DNA of 64,000 nucleotides from Clostridium sp. SM-530-WT-3G (GTDB lineage: Bacteria; Bacillota; Clostridia; Clostridiales; Clostridiaceae). Numbering within the stretch: the first letter of the stretch is position 1; the number at the start of each line of letters is the position of its first letter. The DNA lies in the NCBI RefSeq assembly GCF_012843905.1, contig NZ_JABAGC010000007.1, forward strand, positions 1 to 64,000, given 5' to 3'. Below, piece after piece: positions 61,957-64,000 of the stretch. A model generated the notes under the pieces. It saw only the letters and a program-made list of their open reading frames with translations, was not told the origin of the DNA and made no database searches. The translations under genes were made by a program, and so were the position numbers.

Positions 61957-62097
61957 TTATTTTATAGGATTTCCATCATAAGTTGTATATTGTGACTTAT
62001 TTTTTGGATTACCCACATTATTCTGATTATCATGTAATCTTTGTCTTCTTTCACCTTTTTGCATAGGATTAGAAGCACCAGGTCTATTAGTTGCCAT
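61957..62097 (-). CDS. small hydrophilic protein, 46 residues
   Basis: I do not recognise the family. The protein reads MATNRPGASNPMQKGERRQR and then LHDNQNNVGNPKNKSQYTTY, ending DGNPIK. It is basic, Asn-, Gly- and Gln-rich and lacks hydrophobic stretches, so it is likely disordered alone, a composition reminiscent of small spore or nucleic-acid-associated proteins in clostridia (inference). AAAGGATG lies upstream of the ATG at 62097 on the minus strand. The clean ribosome site, start, stop and shared terminator make it a real gene candidate. Confidence 0.65.
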   Translation of the reverse strand: MATNRPGASNPMQKGERRQRLHDNQNNVGNPKNKSQYTTYDGNPIK

Positions 62098-62275
62098 AAT
62101 AAACACATCCTTTCAAGATTATTTTATACTAGTATGAAATTTTAATACTATATAAGAGGAAATACATTAAATTTACAAAATAATAAATAATGTAATAGTT
62201 TTCTAAATATTGTATAATTATTGTGTGATATGAATTAGCTGGAATAAGAAGCTAAAGCGAGGGGGGGAAGAAGGA

Positions 62276-62485
62276 AAAGCAAAAAGAAAAGATTTTCTTG
62301 TAATATCATTTTTTCAATTTAGCAATAAAAAGAAGAAAAGATTAGAAGGAAAAAAAGAAAAGTATTTAGTAGACTTGTCTTATTATAGTTTAAAAGATTT
62401 AAAAAAGATTATTGAAGTTATTACTGAAAAGAATTCAAATATAAAAATAACTAAAGAATTAGATGATTATTTAAATAGAAGATAA
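62276..62485 (+). pseudogene. small basic protein frame without a start codon
   Basis: A frame open from 62234 to TAA 62483-62485 reads AKRKDFLVISFFQFSNKKKK, RLEGKKEKYLVDLSYYSLKD, LKKIIEVITEKNSNIKITKE and LDDYLNRR. The sequence is convincingly protein-like and its end is followed by a perfect terminator. A strong ribosome site GAGGGGGGG (62259-62267) lies about eight bases before codon 62276, yet that codon is AAA and no ATG, GTG or TTG occurs in frame. A lost start codon, a length error in the G-run, or a non-standard start are possible. Confidence 0.55.
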
Positions 62486-62488
62486 TAG

Positions 62489-62523
62489 AAATAGAGTAAA
62501 ACTCAAAAGTTTTACTCTATTTT
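62489..62523. terminator. bidirectional terminator, small gene/pdaA
   Basis: Fourteen-base perfect arms 62489-62502 (AAATAGAGTAAAAC) and 62509-62522 with six bases between; T-rich on both strands. Confidence 0.88.
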
Positions 62524-63392
62524 TATGGGAGTTCATTTAATGATTTAAATTCATATCCTTCTGATTTTAAGTCATTAAGAACTTTTTTTAGTATTTTAGT
62601 ATTAGTATTTGAGACTGCATGTAAAAGCATTATACATCCGGGGTGTGAGCCAGAAGAAATTTTACTTAAAGCATATCCTTCTGAAGGCTGATCATTTATA
62701 AGCCAATCTTTATATGCGAAGCTCCAAAAAATAGTCTTATAACCTAATTCCTTAGTTATTTGAAGAGATTCCTTTGAGTATTTACCCATTGGAGGTCTGA
62801 AGAATTTAGGCATATCCTCTCCTATAAGTTCTTTATAGGCTTCTTCTACGCCTGTAAGTTCTTGTTCAAATTTTGATTTATCATGGATTTGAGCCATTGA
62901 AGGATGATGTACAGAGTGATTGCCTACTATATGGCCTTCATTAACCATTCTTTTTATTAATTCAGGCTCTTTATCTATATATGGTTTGACTACAAAGAAT
63001 GCTGCTGGAACATTAACTTCTTTTAAAGTATCTAGAATAGCTGCTGTATTTCCATTTTCATAGCCTTCATCAAATGTGAGGTACATAACTTTATTTGAAG
63101 TGTCTCCTAAAAAATAAGCATTATTTTCCTGTAAGAAATCAATTGATTCTTTAGGTCCTTCGGCAATATTGTCTTTTCCTTTGCCTACGTAATACCAGTT
63201 TAATTCGCCTTGGTCGTTTGTAAATATAGATATGTCTATATCATCTGAAAAATCATTAAAGTCTCCTAATGTATTTTCTTCAATTGTAGGTATACTGTTA
63301 TTATTATCATTATCAATACTCCAAGCGGGAAGAGTAAAAAATAAATTAAAGGCTAGTTGCGCAGAAGCTAACCTTAAAAAAGTTTTTTTCAT
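62523..63392 (-). CDS. pdaA: PdaA-type polysaccharide deacetylase
   Basis: An exported 289-residue enzyme with a signal peptide at about 1-25 (LRLASAQLAFNLFFTLPAWS). The NodB domain is of the PdaA kind: YLTFDEGYENGNTAAILDTLKE has the typical TFDEGYENG in place of TFDDGP. GNHSVHHPSM is the metal site and FFRPPMGKYSKESL the third motif. PdaA removes the acetyl group from muramic acid on the way to muramic delta-lactam of the spore cortex, needed for germination. This supports a spore-former. AAGGTGG precedes the ATG. Confidence 0.92.
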   Translation of the reverse strand: MKKTFLRLASAQLAFNLFFTLPAWSIDNDNNNSIPTIEENTLGDFNDFSDDIDISIFTNDQGELNWYYVGKGKDNIAEGPKESIDFLQENNAYFLGDTSNKVMYLTFDEGYENGNTAAILDTLKEVNVPAAFFVVKPYIDKEPELIKRMVNEGHIVGNHSVHHPSMAQIHDKSKFEQELTGVEEAYKELIGEDMPKFFRPPMGKYSKESLQITKELGYKTIFWSFAYKDWLINDQPSEGYALSKISSGSHPGCIMLLHAVSNTNTKILKKVLNDLKSEGYEFKSLNELP

Positions 63393-63663
63393 AAATCCAC
63401 CTTCTGTTATTATATTAATCTGAAATACTAATCATTAGTATTATTTGTAGGAACTTATAAAATAATGTTGGTAATTTATATTGAAAATATAATATTTTGG
63501 ATTGTGAAATATTAGTATTTTTAATAGAGAAGTTGAAATAAAAAATTATCTAGAGTATAATTTTCTAAGATATATTCTTAAAGTTAATAATTAGCGAGTA
63601 ATAGTTAACTATTAGAAAATAATTAGATTAATAATAACTGAGTTTAGAAAGGAATGTACATAG

Positions 63664-64000
63664 ATGAAATTAGGTATGGTAGGTCTTCCTAATGTAGGAA
63701 AGAGCACATTGTTTAATGCAATAACAAAAGCAGGAGCAGAATCAGCTAACTATCCATTCTGTACAATTGAACCAAACGTTGGTGTTGTAAGTGTACCAGA
63801 TAAAAGATTAGATGTATTAGAAAAAATGTATAATACTAAGAAAAAGGTTTATACAGCAATAGAATTCTATGATATAGCAGGATTAGTTAAAGGTGCTTCA
63901 AAAGGTGAAGGGTTAGGAAATAAATTCTTAGCTAATATAAGAGAAGTTGCAGCTATAGTTCATGTAGTAAGATGTTTTGACGATGAAAATGTTGTTCACG
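63664..64000 (+). CDS. ychF: YchF-family GTPase/ATPase, 5' part
   Basis: The first 112 codons are in the window; the gene runs off its right edge. [46 protein letters not shown] is the standard YchF opening, with the GLPNVGKS P-loop and the switch region. [37 protein letters not shown] contains the G3 motif DxAG. YchF (Obg-related) prefers ATP, binds ribosomes and responds to oxidative stress. AAAGGA is the ribosome site, 8 bases upstream. Confidence 0.95.
   Translation, partial: MKLGMVGLPNVGKSTLFNAITKAGAESANYPFCTIEPNVGVVSVPDKRLDVLEKMYNTKKKVYTAIEFYDIAGLVKGASKGEGLGNKFLANIREVAAIVHVVRCFDDENVVH

Noticed and set aside
63590-63646. Possible fourth AGTTAAC repeat before ychF
   Set aside because: It has TAATAGTTAACTATTA and scattered similar words, but no paired arrays and no matching ends, so chance AT-rich similarity is enough.

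Overview
The window looks like chromosome from a low-GC, spore-forming Firmicute of the genus Clostridium (sensu stricto, C. butyricum/C. beijerinckii type). This rests on very AT-rich DNA, strong AGGAGG-type ribosome binding sites, many U-tailed hairpin terminators, a PdaA-type cortex deacetylase, the MurT/GatD pair, MurJ and a clostridial-type ZapA. The species is an inference from gene content; no database search was run.

Layout. 1-4.5 kb is a loose accessory stretch: an XRE regulator, poorly recognisable proteins, a metallophosphoesterase broken by an in-frame stop, a decayed coding fragment and a small HAD protein lying between two copies of a ~34-bp repeat. 4.5-8.3 kb carries a YeiL-like Crp/Fnr regulator divergent from a MATE exporter, a 5'-truncated YARHG remnant, a DUF3284 protein and an unusual intergenic repeat. 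8.3-13.7 kb is core: M29 aminopeptidase, polA-coaE-lytic transglycosylase, then a tRNA-Leu. 14-20.2 kb has a GH8-like exported protein and two tandem YhgE/Pip membrane proteins. 20.2-29.7 kb holds tspO, topB, an ABC importer of the NitT/TauT class, yitT, an acyltransferase and a flavin reductase. 29.9-30.7 kb is an internally deleted IS1182-family element. 30.7-37.7 kb is envelope and division: D,D-carboxypeptidase, polysaccharide deacetylase, gatD-murT, and a ZapA fused to a ~600-residue coiled coil. 38.3-46.4 kb has a U32 (RlhA-like) gene interrupted by one TGA, mutS2, a DUF523 protein, an APC permease and an acetyltransferase. 46.6-54 kb has sbcDC, ribosomal protein L25/Ctc and phosphoglucomutase. 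54-61.9 kb is a surface-glycan operon (TPR, WecG/TagA, MurJ, two GT4 transferases, Wzy/ligase, cyclodeaminase). The end has two tiny genes, pdaA and the start of ychF.

How it fits together. Several blocks serve the envelope: precursor supply (pgm), glycan assembly and export (wecG-murJ-GT4-GT4-wzy), peptidoglycan amidation (murT-gatD), trimming (S11 carboxypeptidase, SLT, deacetylases) and division (zapA). Another group maintains DNA: polA, topB, mutS2, sbcCD.

Most notable: a family of inverted AGTTAAC-repeat arrays, three copies, two of them bracketing mutS2; a three-unit tandem of hairpin-bearing repeats at 8.13-8.28 kb; an oversized ZapA; a U32 gene with TGA replacing an expected glycine codon; and several genes with rare or missing start codons. 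I found no convincing wholly new multi-gene system; the repeat families and the long ZapA are the best leads.
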